Translations under genes and position numbers: made by a program
The notes under the pieces: generated by a model
The model's input: only the letters and a program-made list of their open reading frames with translations
Databases searched by the model: none
What the model was told of the DNA's origin: nothing
Source: Tenacibaculum todarodis
Lineage (GTDB): Bacteria; Bacteroidota; Bacteroidia; Flavobacteriales; Flavobacteriaceae
Direction: 5' to 3'
Length of the DNA: 64,000 nucleotides
NCBI RefSeq assembly: GCF_001889045.1
Contig: NZ_CP018155.1
Location: 1,862,001 to 1,926,000 of the forward strand
In this document: one piece after another, positions 27,240 through 36,227 of the stretch
How positions within the stretch are numbered: the first letter of the stretch is position 1
How the letters are laid out: each line of letters starts with the position of its first letter

Positions 27240-29225
27240 ATGATAGTAGAATTTTTAGGACAAGGCTTACATCTCGAAGAAGATGAAACGTGCGGAAATC
27301 ACGTTTGTTCTGCTATAAAAGACGAATCATTTACACAAATAACAATCTTTGTCGCATTTTTGAGAAAACCTGGTTTAGACTATTTAGCACCTTTCATAAA
27401 ACAAGCAAGAAAAGAAAATAGAAATGTAACTTTCTATGTTGGAATTGATGAAAGAGTTACATCAAAAGAGGCTCTCGAATTACTTTTAGAATTAGACACA
27501 GAAACGTACATTTATTATTCTGACAGTTACATTTACCATCCTAAAATTTACTTATTTGAAGGAGATAGAAATAGAATAATTACAGGTTCATCAAATCTTA
27601 CTAAATCAGGACTTTTTTATAACGTTGAGTCCTCAATCCTTTTGGACTTTACAAATACTGACAAAAGTGGATTAAAAATTATAAATCAGTTAAAAGAATT
27701 TTATTCTTCATTTTTCGATTTTAGCGACCCAAATCTGGAATTATTGACAAGTGAATACTTGAATAAACTTGTTCTTGAAGATAAAGTATCATCTGAAGAA
27801 TTTTCAAAAGGCTCTGACTACAATTCAAATATTCACGATAACTCAAAAAAAAGAGGTAGAAATCCGAAAATTACTGGTTTAGGTAATTTAGAAATCAAGG
27901 AAAAGAAACCGATTAAAAAGTATCAGTCAATACTAAAAATAACAGAAGATTATCTTGCGAAGTGGGATTATATGTTTAAAAAAATGGAACTTTTCTATAA
28001 AGAAAATGAACATTGTACAGTTCCAAGAGAATACAAAGACAGAACACTTTACGGTTGGTATAGTAAACAAAAACAATTATTTAAAGCTGGAATCTTACCT
28101 AAAGAACATTTAGAGAAATTAAAAACAATAAATTTCTATTTCGGAGATGCTCACGTATTGTATTGGGACAAAAAATGGCTCGACAGTTATAGTCAATTAT
28201 TAAAAGTCTATAAAGAAACAGGAGAAAGTAATGTAAAAAGATATAAAGATAATACTCATCCTCTTTTTTATATTTCAAATTGGGTTGCTTTGGAACGAGG
28301 AAAATATAAAAAAGGAAAACTAAAAGATTGGCAAATAGAAAAACTCGAAAAAATAGGTTTTAAATGGGAAATGGATGGAGTTAGGTCATTAAATAACGAA
28401 GATGATTGGCTCGATAAATTAGCACTTTTAGAACAATATAAAATAGAATTTGGAGATTGCAATGTTTCACAAACTTTTAAGAATCCTAAATACCCAAAAC
28501 TTGGTAAATGGTTAAATGACCAAAGAACATATTACAAAAAGAAAAGAGATTTTTTGAACGAGGAAAGAATTGTTCTTTTAGAAGATATGGGTGTTATTTG
28601 GGATATGGATGTTTATAATTTTGAACAAAGAATTAAAGAAATTCAAGAATACAAAAAAGAATTTGGAGATTTTAATATCCCATCAAATTACAAACCAAAT
28701 CCAAATCTTGGAAATTATGTTTATCGCATAAAAACAAAAGGAATTAAAGAAGATTGGAAAAAAGAAAAATTGCATCAAATTGGGTTCTTTGAAATTGGAA
28801 CGAAATCAAAAAAAGAAAAAGGCGGACATATTACACAGAATTGGTATAATAACTTAAACAAGTTAAAAAAATTAAAGAATCCAGATTTAAAAAAAGATAA
28901 TCTTGAATATCCTAAATTGGCTAAATGGCTTCATAACCAAAAAAGAACTTTTAGATATGGCAGACTAAAAGAAGAACAAATTAATGAACTAAAAAAGTTA
29001 AACATAAAACTTCCTGCAAGGAGTAAAAAAAGAAAAAAGTGGGATGAATATATTGAAATCATTGAACTTTTTAGAGAGGAATATGGAACAAAAGAAATTA
29101 CGTCTGAATTTGATAAAGAGATTTATATTTGGGTAAATCAGCAAAGAGCAAATTACAGAGCAAAAGCATTGAAAACTGAAAAAGTAGAAAAATTAAAAGA
29201 ATTAGGAATTATAGAAAGTGAATAA
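27240..29225 (+). CDS. PLD-like nuclease fused to helicase-associated (HA) repeats (cassette 4)
   Basis: 661 residues. An N-terminal phospholipase-D-superfamily domain (about 1-170) has the HxK-type motif in YHPKIYLFEGDRNRIITGSSNLTKSG, as in PLD-type nucleases of restriction and defence systems. From about residue 235 come at least four 60-75-residue units of the helicase-associated type (WDKKWLDSYSQLLKVYKETG ... WVALERGKYKKGKL ... IEKLEKIGFKWE). No helicase core is present. Probably a DNA-acting defence or genome-maintenance protein (inference). The ATG at 27240 is 36 bp past the cassette boundary. Confidence 0.82.
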   Translation: MIVEFLGQGLHLEEDETCGNHVCSAIKDESFTQITIFVAFLRKPGLDYLAPFIKQARKENRNVTFYVGIDERVTSKEALELLLELDTETYIYYSDSYIYHPKIYLFEGDRNRIITGSSNLTKSGLFYNVESSILLDFTNTDKSGLKIINQLKEFYSSFFDFSDPNLELLTSEYLNKLVLEDKVSSEEFSKGSDYNSNIHDNSKKRGRNPKITGLGNLEIKEKKPIKKYQSILKITEDYLAKWDYMFKKMELFYKENEHCTVPREYKDRTLYGWYSKQKQLFKAGILPKEHLEKLKTINFYFGDAHVLYWDKKWLDSYSQLLKVYKETGESNVKRYKDNTHPLFYISNWVALERGKYKKGKLKDWQIEKLEKIGFKWEMDGVRSLNNEDDWLDKLALLEQYKIEFGDCNVSQTFKNPKYPKLGKWLNDQRTYYKKKRDFLNEERIVLLEDMGVIWDMDVYNFEQRIKEIQEYKKEFGDFNIPSNYKPNPNLGNYVYRIKTKGIKEDWKKEKLHQIGFFEIGTKSKKEKGGHITQNWYNNLNKLKKLKNPDLKKDNLEYPKLAKWLHNQKRTFRYGRLKEEQINELKKLNIKLPARSKKRKKWDEYIEIIELFREEYGTKEITSEFDKEIYIWVNQQRANYRAKALKTEKVEKLKELGIIESE

Positions 29226-29229
29226 AAAC

Positions 29230-29358
29230 GTTGCACAACACCGTATAAAATTAATTGCTGGTTTCAGCCAATTTACGAAAGTCCTTGCGGACTTTCTATC
29301 TGTGATTTATTTGCTAACTTTAGTGCTTAAAACACGCAACTAATCTTATACAAACACG
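29230..29358 (+). repeat. attC-like site of cassette 4
   Basis: Opens with GTTGCACAAC, complement of GTTGTGCAAC at 27203. Hairpin GAAAGTCC-TTGC-GGACTTTC: the A-T pair of other sites is changed to G-C on both arms. Confidence 0.87.
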
Positions 29359-29399
29359 TTGTAAGTAATTTAAGCCAAAATACTGAATTTCAATAAACA

Positions 29400-30407
29400 A
29401 TGAAAAATAAATTTGTAATTATCATTTTAATATTTGTATCATTTAATGTTCATTCTCAAATAAAAAAATCTGAATTAGAATCACGTGCAGGAATTCAATA
29501 CGAAATAGGAAAAGAAAATCCATACACTGGAAAAGTATATACTTATTATGACAATAACGAAAAAGAATCTCTCGCTGAATTTAAAAACGGAATACTAAAT
29601 GGAGAAATAAAAAACTGGTATTTAAATGGAAAATTACAAGTTTCAGGAAAAATGTTAAATGGAGAAAAAGATGGAATTTGGATTGCTTGGTTTGCTAACG
29701 GAAATAAAATTAGAGAAGGAAAATATATAAATAATAAAGAAGAGGGAAATTTTAAATGGTGGTTTGAAAACGGAAAAATAAAAAAGGAAGGAATCTATAA
29801 AAATGGAGTCACAAATGGCAAATGGACTTGGTATTTTGAAAATGGAGAAAAAGAATCCGAGGGTAAATTACTAAACGATAGAAATATAGGTAAATGGTTT
29901 TGGTGGAATGAAAGAGGAGAACTAATACACGAAAAAGATTTTTCAAATCAAGAAAACGAATTGAAATTTAAAAATTTAGAACAATTAATCATTGGAAAAT
30001 GGGAATATATAAAAACCGTTGACAAAGAGAGTAATTCGATTCAACATACTATTAGAAAGTATCCAAATGGAGAAGAAATGAAAATTATTGCAAGTGGACC
30101 AGATATTACCATAAATAAAGATGGAACTTATGAGAAAAAATTCACTGAAAATAATACAGATTATGGAAATTGGAAATTTATTTCAGAAAAAGAAATTGAA
30201 TATGAAATGTTTATTGCTCGAGATTCAAGACAAGGAAAATTAATAGTTCAAACTCAAAAATTGTTACCGAATAAAAAATGGAGACAAGATGAAAATGGCA
30301 ATTTTCTTGATGCATCATCTGACAAAATAATTGGAATAACAGAAAACGAAATGAAAGTTGAATATGAGAAAGATTACGTATTAATTTATAAAAAAAAGTC
30401 TGAATAA
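29400..30407 (+). CDS. Secreted YwqK/MORN-like repeat protein with lipocalin-like C-terminus (cassette 5)
   Basis: 335 residues: signal peptide (FVIIILIFVSFNVHSQ), then about six repeats of roughly 23 residues, residues 45-195, with the pattern NG-x-x-x-G-x-W-x-x-W-F-x-N-G-K-x-x-x-E-G (MORN_2/YwqK type), then LIIGKWEYIKTVDKESNS resembling a lipocalin-like domain. YwqK is an antitoxin in the B. subtilis LXG system, but in Bacteroidota such repeats are common in secreted proteins of unknown role. A much larger relative is in cassette 10. Confidence 0.82.
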   Translation: MKNKFVIIILIFVSFNVHSQIKKSELESRAGIQYEIGKENPYTGKVYTYYDNNEKESLAEFKNGILNGEIKNWYLNGKLQVSGKMLNGEKDGIWIAWFANGNKIREGKYINNKEEGNFKWWFENGKIKKEGIYKNGVTNGKWTWYFENGEKESEGKLLNDRNIGKWFWWNERGELIHEKDFSNQENELKFKNLEQLIIGKWEYIKTVDKESNSIQHTIRKYPNGEEMKIIASGPDITINKDGTYEKKFTENNTDYGNWKFISEKEIEYEMFIARDSRQGKLIVQTQKLLPNKKWRQDENGNFLDASSDKIIGITENEMKVEYEKDYVLIYKKKSE

Positions 30408-30411
30408 AAAC

Positions 30412-30540
30412 TACTTACAACACCGTGTATAATTCATTGCTAGCACTCGCCTACTTACGAAAATCCTCGCGGATTTTCTATTCAGTTTTTATTTGCTAAA
30501 TTAGGTGCTCAAACACGCAACGAAATCATACACAATCACG
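30412..30540 (+). repeat. attC-like site of cassette 5
   Basis: Opens with TACTTACAAC (complement of GTTGTAAGTA at 29358). Hairpin GAAAATCC-TCGC-GGATTTTC; closes at CACG^TTG. Confidence 0.87.
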
Positions 30541-30565
30541 TTGTACACTATTTACGAAAAAAACT

Positions 30566-31144
30566 ATGAAAAGACTGATTTTACTGATTATTTTTCTTTC
30601 AACATTATTCTCTTATTCACAGGAATTTATAAAATGTAAAGACTCAATAAATTACCTTTATATAAAAAACAATAATTATCATTCTTATCTGAAAGTAGAA
30701 GGAAAATTAGAAAAAACTGAAAATCCAAAAGTCTTCAAATTAGGTGACTATATCTTGCAAACCTTATTAATAGAAAAAAATAAATTTAATAAAGGAAAAG
30801 ACAATGAAATTGAAATTATTGTGAATTATATATTGAAAGAATCTGAATATCTTACAAGTGTCTATAAGTCTAAATTGGACTTAAATTTTGTACCTATTGA
30901 ATTAGAGAAAAATAAAAAAGCTGTTTTATGGTTTTTTAAAATACCAGAAGAATTTAAGAAAAATATAAATGAACCAATAAAAGCTGAAAGACAAGTATTT
31001 GTTTCGAGATTAACAGAAGAATTCATTTATTCAATCGCATCAACACAATTTGAAAATCAAAGTTTTGAGAAAATAAAGGAAATTTTGGGCGAATTAATAA
31101 AATCTGTTGAATATGGAAAAGTGAAAGAAGAAATTTGTAATTAA
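30566..31144 (+). CDS. Secreted hypothetical protein (cassette 6)
   Basis: 192 residues with a clear signal peptide (MKRLILLIIFLSTLFSYSQ). The mature part is lysine-rich and mixed alpha/beta, with AVLWFFKIPEEFKKN centrally. No family recognised. Starts 26 bp after the cassette boundary and ends 4 bp before its attC. Confidence 0.75.
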   Translation: MKRLILLIIFLSTLFSYSQEFIKCKDSINYLYIKNNNYHSYLKVEGKLEKTENPKVFKLGDYILQTLLIEKNKFNKGKDNEIEIIVNYILKESEYLTSVYKSKLDLNFVPIELEKNKKAVLWFFKIPEEFKKNINEPIKAERQVFVSRLTEEFIYSIASTQFENQSFEKIKEILGELIKSVEYGKVKEEICN

Positions 31145-31148
31145 AAAC

Positions 31149-31278
31149 AGTGTACAACACCGTATAAACTTTATTGCTAGTTATAGCTCACTTGGGAAAT
31201 TCCTCCGGAATTTCAACGTTCGTGTTTTATTTGCTAAATTTAATGCTTAAACCACGCAACAAAGCTTATACATAAACG
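31149..31278 (+). repeat. attC-like site of cassette 6
   Basis: Opens with AGTGTACAAC (complement of GTTGTACACT at 30540). Hairpin GAAATTCC-TCC-GGAATTTC, another compensated variant. Confidence 0.87.
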
Positions 31279-31354
31279 TTAGCTGTAATTGAAAAAAAAC
31301 TCGAACTAACATAAAACTCATATTTTATATATTTAAAAACAGATATTAAATTCC

Positions 31355-33097
31355 TTGAAACAGAATCCCACTATATATAAAATAGAACAAGAATATAACT
31401 TCACTACTGTAGTTGATGGAGTTTTAGCTCACTTATTAGTAAATAAAAAGCCTTCAATTGTTCGAGATATTAAGTTAAGCGATTATGATGCTAAGCTTAT
31501 TGTGATACAGTCAAGTGAAAAAGAATCAGAATGGGCTAAATTCTTTCCGAAAGAATACATCCAAGGAATATCTCTTGAGTATCAAATACCGTCAATCCTC
31601 ATACTTGTAAATACAAATTCTGGAATCTTTTCAATAATTGGAGGAGCATTCTATAAATATATCCTACCCTTCCTAGACACATCTTATGGACTAAATACTT
31701 ATTCACGAATAATGAATCCTGTCCAAGATGAAATAATTACAATCAAAACTAGAGGTGTTACTGGCTTACGTGCTGGAATGTCAGAACAGTTTAAAGATAA
31801 TTATCGTTTAATGGACTACATAAAGTTTGGCAAAATACCAACTGAATTAAAAATCAAACTCTCGATTGAAACTGCTGACCTTTATTTTAGTCAGTATTTA
31901 ACAAACAGGTCGCCAAACATAATTTTAAATATATCAAGCGGTTTTAATATAAATAAAAAGCTCTCTTTTCAGGAATTAGGTCTTTTAGTAGAAATATTAG
32001 AACATATCGAAAAGAAGAAAGCGGATGATTTTTTTAGTTCCTACAAAGAAATTACAAATAAAGATACTATTTCGGACTCGTTAAAACCAGCAGTCATAAA
32101 TGAGTTATTTAACAAACGAGCCAACATTATAAATAATAAAATTTCGAATTTTGATATATGCTATCCTAACAAAATAGAGGATTTTTATAGTGCTGATGAA
32201 TATGTAATTAAACTAAAAGAAGACAAAAGAAAATATAAGGAAATTGGTAGAACAAACGACAAAAGTGAGATTCTTAAAATTGTTTTGGTATACTTAAATA
32301 CAGAAAATTTCGATGGCAATTTGGCATCATTCAGTTATAGAATATATAATATTTACATATACACATATAAAAATGGAACAAAAAAACTAATTCTAAAAAC
32401 AGCTCTAATATACCATCTAAACACAGAACTTTATATCAAAGACTTAGGTACTTATATTTATTTAGATTCTAAGTGGTATAAATTGAGAGGTATTTTCATA
32501 AAAGAAATGAATGAAAGATGTTCTGAAATTTTAAATGGGCAAGATTTAAAAAATAAGGTACTAAATGAGGAATGGATTAAAAAAGCAAGTGGAAAACGAG
32601 AAAATGAATCAACTTACAACGATAGATATAAAAAAGAGAATTATCTTGTTCTAGATACAATAAGTCCAGAGTCGATAGAATTAGCAGATGTTATGTATAT
32701 TGAGGATAATACAATTTATTTATGTCACGTAAAATATGGCTTTAGCACAGATATGAGAGAACTTTATAGCCAAATCATATCTTCTGCAAGAAGATTAAAA
32801 AATGACCTTAAAGATGAGAAAAACATTTACTTACGAAAGGTTTATAAAAGCTTAAAAACAAAAAATAAAAATAGAAACTTAACAGAAGAAGAGTTTGTAA
32901 ATCTTTTTAAAGAAAGTGATAGTATAAAATATGTGATGTGTATTACAAGTCATTTGAAAAACAAACCACTTCAGAAAACAATGAATAAATACACCTCTAA
33001 CATTGCAAAGTTATCATTAATACAATGCTACCAAGAAATGAGAACAGAATATTATGATTTATCTTTTGAAGTTATAAAGAATGATGCTTGTTTCTAA
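31355..33097 (+). CDS. DUF6119/TIGR04141-like sporadically distributed protein (cassette 7)
   Basis: 580 residues from a TTG start at 31355 (MKQNPTIYKIEQEYNF). The C-terminal half carries STYNDRYKKENYLVLDTIS, IELADVMYIEDNTIYLCHVKYG and LYSQIISSARRL. This resembles the region after which the sporadic TIGR04141/DUF6119 proteins are recognised, and the E-x(n)-HVK pattern hints at a nuclease-like fold. Function unknown; patchy distribution and company of defence-like genes suggest anti-phage activity (inference). The first 76 bp of the cassette are noncoding. Confidence 0.65.
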   Translation: MKQNPTIYKIEQEYNFTTVVDGVLAHLLVNKKPSIVRDIKLSDYDAKLIVIQSSEKESEWAKFFPKEYIQGISLEYQIPSILILVNTNSGIFSIIGGAFYKYILPFLDTSYGLNTYSRIMNPVQDEIITIKTRGVTGLRAGMSEQFKDNYRLMDYIKFGKIPTELKIKLSIETADLYFSQYLTNRSPNIILNISSGFNINKKLSFQELGLLVEILEHIEKKKADDFFSSYKEITNKDTISDSLKPAVINELFNKRANIINNKISNFDICYPNKIEDFYSADEYVIKLKEDKRKYKEIGRTNDKSEILKIVLVYLNTENFDGNLASFSYRIYNIYIYTYKNGTKKLILKTALIYHLNTELYIKDLGTYIYLDSKWYKLRGIFIKEMNERCSEILNGQDLKNKVLNEEWIKKASGKRENESTYNDRYKKENYLVLDTISPESIELADVMYIEDNTIYLCHVKYGFSTDMRELYSQIISSARRLKNDLKDEKNIYLRKVYKSLKTKNKNRNLTEEEFVNLFKESDSIKYVMCITSHLKNKPLQKTMNKYTSNIAKLSLIQCYQEMRTEYYDLSFEVIKNDACF

Positions 33098-33121
33098 TAA
33101 CAAAAACATTGCGAAAACAAC

Positions 33122-33252
33122 TACAGCTAACACCGTGTATAATTAATTGCTTTGTAAGTACTCATCTGGAATATTCCTTCGGAATATTCTTAGGTTCGTA
33201 AAAGTTTACTAATTTAGTTGCTTAACCACACAACTAATCATACACAAACACG
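33122..33252 (+). repeat. attC-like site of cassette 7
   Basis: Opens with TACAGCTAAC (complement of GTTAGCTGTA at 31278). Hairpin GAATATTCC-TTC-GGAATATTC. The right arm CATACACAAACACG^TT is an unoccupied copy of the IS110 target. Confidence 0.87.
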
Positions 33253-33284
33253 TTGCCAGTAATTAAAAAAAACGAAAGAGAAAT

Positions 33285-34568
33285 ATGACAAAAAAGACAG
33301 CTAAAGAATCAAAAGAATACGCATTTGAAGTTTTGATTCTTGACCCAAATGGAAAGAGTGAAATTTTATCGCCTAAAAGTTTAGTTTATGGTTTAATGTC
33401 AACTGAAAAATTATGGGACAATGCCAAAAGTGTAGAAAAAGATGGAACATATTCTATTAGCGATGGAGCTATAGAATTAAAAATTAAACCAGTAGATACA
33501 TCTTCCACTTTGTACGATTTGATTGAAGCTGGGTTTTTAATAAAAATTACTTCTAATGATTTTGAAAAACTAGAAAGATTTCGATACTTGTTTGTAATAC
33601 ATTTAAGGAAACGTCTTTCTTTTGAACATATTCGAATACTAACAGATGATATTTCTACAGAAATATCGAACAAAGCATACCCTCTTATAAATGAACTTGA
33701 AAATCTTTTAAGACGATATATATCAAAATTTTTTACTCAAAAAATCGGATTAGATTGGTGGGAAAAGGCTGTTCCTGACAAAGTTATTGCTAAAACTAAA
33801 ATGAGAACAGGAAATGAAAATGTATTTTCAAACATAGTTCAAACAGACCTTACTCTAATAGATTTTGATGACCTTGGAGAAATAATTTACAAACACAAAT
33901 TAGGTTTCAATCGACCTCAAAATTTAGCAGAAAGTTTGGTAAGCATAAACACAATTGAAGAGCTCGAAAAACTAAAAGCAGATTTAGATAGTAATTACAA
34001 CAGATTTTTTAAGCAAAATTTTAAGGATAAAGACTTTGACAAAAAATGGAAACAACTTTTTAAAGTCCGTAACAAAGTTGCTCATAATAATTTATTTGTT
34101 TTAGAAGATTTAAAAACGACTGTTACATTACATAAAGAATTAAAAGAAATAATTTTAACGGCAGAATCTAAAATAGATGACTTCAAATTTTCAGTTGAAG
34201 AACAAGTAGCAATTAGAGAGACAATTTCAGAAAAAGATGAAAAAGAAGAAAACAAACCTAGTATCAAAGTTTTAGGAAAGGTTGATCTTTCAGAATTTGA
34301 TAAAGATGATGATGAATCACAATTTGAAATTATTACAGAAGAAGAATTTATGAAAGTATTAGAAAGAGCAGAAAGGTCTGTCAAACTTTCCCATTTTAAA
34401 TATGTAGGACTGAAATCATTTATTACCAAACTTTTAGGTTCGAAAGGTTATTCTTTTGGTCCAAGTTATGCTCTTGCAAACATACTTAAAGAACAAAATA
34501 AAGTCGAAATTTATGATGTCGAAGACGATATGTCGTATTGGCCTGTAAAAGCAATAAGGAAAATATAA
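33285..34568 (+). CDS. HEPN (Swt1/ApeA-like) protein (cassette 8)
   Basis: 427 residues. The central helical region ends with KQLFKVRNKVAHNNLFV (about residues 254-271), where RNKVAH is the R-x4-H motif of HEPN ribonucleases. The N-terminal part is mixed alpha/beta, an acidic linker follows (about 315-350), and the C-terminus (GLKSFITKLLGSKGYSFGPSYALANILKEQNKVEIYDVED) looks like a winged helix. HEPN domains often act as RNases in toxin-antitoxin and abortive-infection systems. No partner gene is in the cassette, so it would act alone. Confidence 0.75.
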   Translation: MTKKTAKESKEYAFEVLILDPNGKSEILSPKSLVYGLMSTEKLWDNAKSVEKDGTYSISDGAIELKIKPVDTSSTLYDLIEAGFLIKITSNDFEKLERFRYLFVIHLRKRLSFEHIRILTDDISTEISNKAYPLINELENLLRRYISKFFTQKIGLDWWEKAVPDKVIAKTKMRTGNENVFSNIVQTDLTLIDFDDLGEIIYKHKLGFNRPQNLAESLVSINTIEELEKLKADLDSNYNRFFKQNFKDKDFDKKWKQLFKVRNKVAHNNLFVLEDLKTTVTLHKELKEIILTAESKIDDFKFSVEEQVAIRETISEKDEKEENKPSIKVLGKVDLSEFDKDDDESQFEIITEEEFMKVLERAERSVKLSHFKYVGLKSFITKLLGSKGYSFGPSYALANILKEQNKVEIYDVEDDMSYWPVKAIRKI

Positions 34569-34569
34569 C

Positions 34570-34697
34570 TACTGGCAACACCGTATATAATTTATTGCTA
34601 GTTCTAGCCTACTTACGAAAATCCTCGCGGATTTTCTATTCGGTTTTTATTTGCTAAATTACATGCTAAACCACGCAACAAACCATATACAAACACG
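34570..34697 (+). repeat. attC-like site of cassette 8
   Basis: Opens with TACTGGCAAC (complement of GTTGCCAGTA at 33252). Near-identical body to the site at 27075. Confidence 0.87.
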
Positions 34698-34735
34698 TTG
34701 GCAGCAACTAAAAAAAAACACAGTACTTCACTAAA

Positions 34736-36001
34736 ATGGAAGATAACAATACACCTACTTGGTTGAAAATAATGCAGAATGGTTCAATTGGAGAAGCAAG
34801 AGCAAAAGCCTTCTTAATTGACAGGTTTTGGATATTAGAACGCTCTGTCGATATTGATGGAGCAGACTTCATAATTCAACGAAAAGTTACAAAACAAAAT
34901 CTTCTTGATAGAAATCCACCACGTCTAGGTGTTGTACAAGTAAAATTTTTTGATTCAAATAAGACATACCATTATATTCCTAAAGTTTATATTGTAGATA
35001 ATGAAGAAAAATCAAGGGATGAATTTTTTGTTCTTTGCCATACAGGAAGCGAAGACAATCCAAAGACATTTTTTCTTACTGCAAAAGAGATTTTAGAAAA
35101 TTTTGAAGTAATTATTAAAAATGGGGTTGAAAAATTCAGAATATCTGGAAATAGTGTTTTAAATACAAACAGGTACCTAATTACCTCTAATAAAAACACA
35201 CTTGACAGAATAGAGAATCAGTTAAAATTAGCAGATTTCACAAAAAACAGAAATTTTCTCTCTTGGAAATTGCCGAGTGCGAACTCAGATACAGATGCCA
35301 TAATAACTGAATTTAAGGAACCCTTAGATAATTGGTGGGGAGAAATCCCAAAAGAATTTAAAAATTTAAAAGAATCTGCTCATTCTGCAATGATAAATAT
35401 AGAGGAGATATATGATTACTTTAAAAAGATAACAGAAGAAATTGACCCAATAAAAGCTTTTGAATATCTAAATGAAATTAGTTACGAATGTCGTGACGGA
35501 CTTGGAAATTGGAGTATTAGTTTACCAAATGATTTGTATGATGAAGACTTTGAAACTGTTTGTCACCAACACATAGAAAGAGTAAATCACTTAAAAGAGA
35601 AAGGGCTTTTGGATAAGTTCATTGGACTAAAGCAAATTCTAAAAAAAACTATTTCTAATTACATCTGTGAGAATTTACCAATAGATGCTAATACTGTCCT
35701 TTCAATATTTATTGATTTTTCTAAAGAAGACCTCACAATAAACTCAATAAATTTTGAACTTACTCAAGCAACTGATTATTGGAATGTGCCAAATATACTT
35801 AACAAATTTGGACATATTGATACTGATAAATATCACGGAATAAAGGATATTTCGGATGGAAAATTTGAATACTATTGGTTAGCGGGTAGAATTTGGATGA
35901 GTGAAATTGACAAAACCGATATCCCTAACTTCTATAGAACTAAAAATTTTAGTGTGTACTATGAATGTATGGAAAAAATGTACGAAGAGATGTCGGAGTA
36001 A
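34736..36001 (+). CDS. DUF4365-type nuclease-like protein (cassette 9)
   Basis: 421 residues. The N-terminal domain (about 10-130) has NGSIGEARAKAFLID, VDIDGADFIIQRK and LGVVQVKFF, giving the E...D-G-x-D...Q-V-K pattern of DUF4365/PD-(D/E)xK-like domains found in defence proteins. The rest (about 190-421) is helical and unrecognised. It lies between HEPN and YwqK-type cassettes, and starts 38 bp after the cassette boundary. Confidence 0.72.
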   Translation: MEDNNTPTWLKIMQNGSIGEARAKAFLIDRFWILERSVDIDGADFIIQRKVTKQNLLDRNPPRLGVVQVKFFDSNKTYHYIPKVYIVDNEEKSRDEFFVLCHTGSEDNPKTFFLTAKEILENFEVIIKNGVEKFRISGNSVLNTNRYLITSNKNTLDRIENQLKLADFTKNRNFLSWKLPSANSDTDAIITEFKEPLDNWWGEIPKEFKNLKESAHSAMINIEEIYDYFKKITEEIDPIKAFEYLNEISYECRDGLGNWSISLPNDLYDEDFETVCHQHIERVNHLKEKGLLDKFIGLKQILKKTISNYICENLPIDANTVLSIFIDFSKEDLTINSINFELTQATDYWNVPNILNKFGHIDTDKYHGIKDISDGKFEYYWLAGRIWMSEIDKTDIPNFYRTKNFSVYYECMEKMYEEMSE

Positions 36002-36007
36002 ATAGCA

Positions 36008-36199
36008 GCTGCCAACAACGTGTATAAAACATAGCTAGTAAGTGCTAAACTGAAAGGTTTGTACATATTTGCAAAGACCACCAAATTTTTAAATTTGGCT
36101 TTTAAAATAGAAAAGTAAAAACAAAACATAAAAATTCGGCTCGTGCTAAATCCGAAAAGTTAGCGTCTATTTAAACGCTACGTTTCATACACAAGACCG
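36008..36199 (+). repeat. attC-like site of cassette 9 (long type)
   Basis: 192 bp. Opens with GCTGCCAAC (complement of GTTGGCAGC at 34697). Hairpin CCAAATTT-TTAAATTTGG in place of the usual GAAAATCC stem; further pairing CGGCTCGTGCTAAATCCG; closes at ACCG^TTAG. Confidence 0.82.
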
Positions 36200-36227
36200 T
36201 TAGCACCAATACGAGAAAAACCAACGA

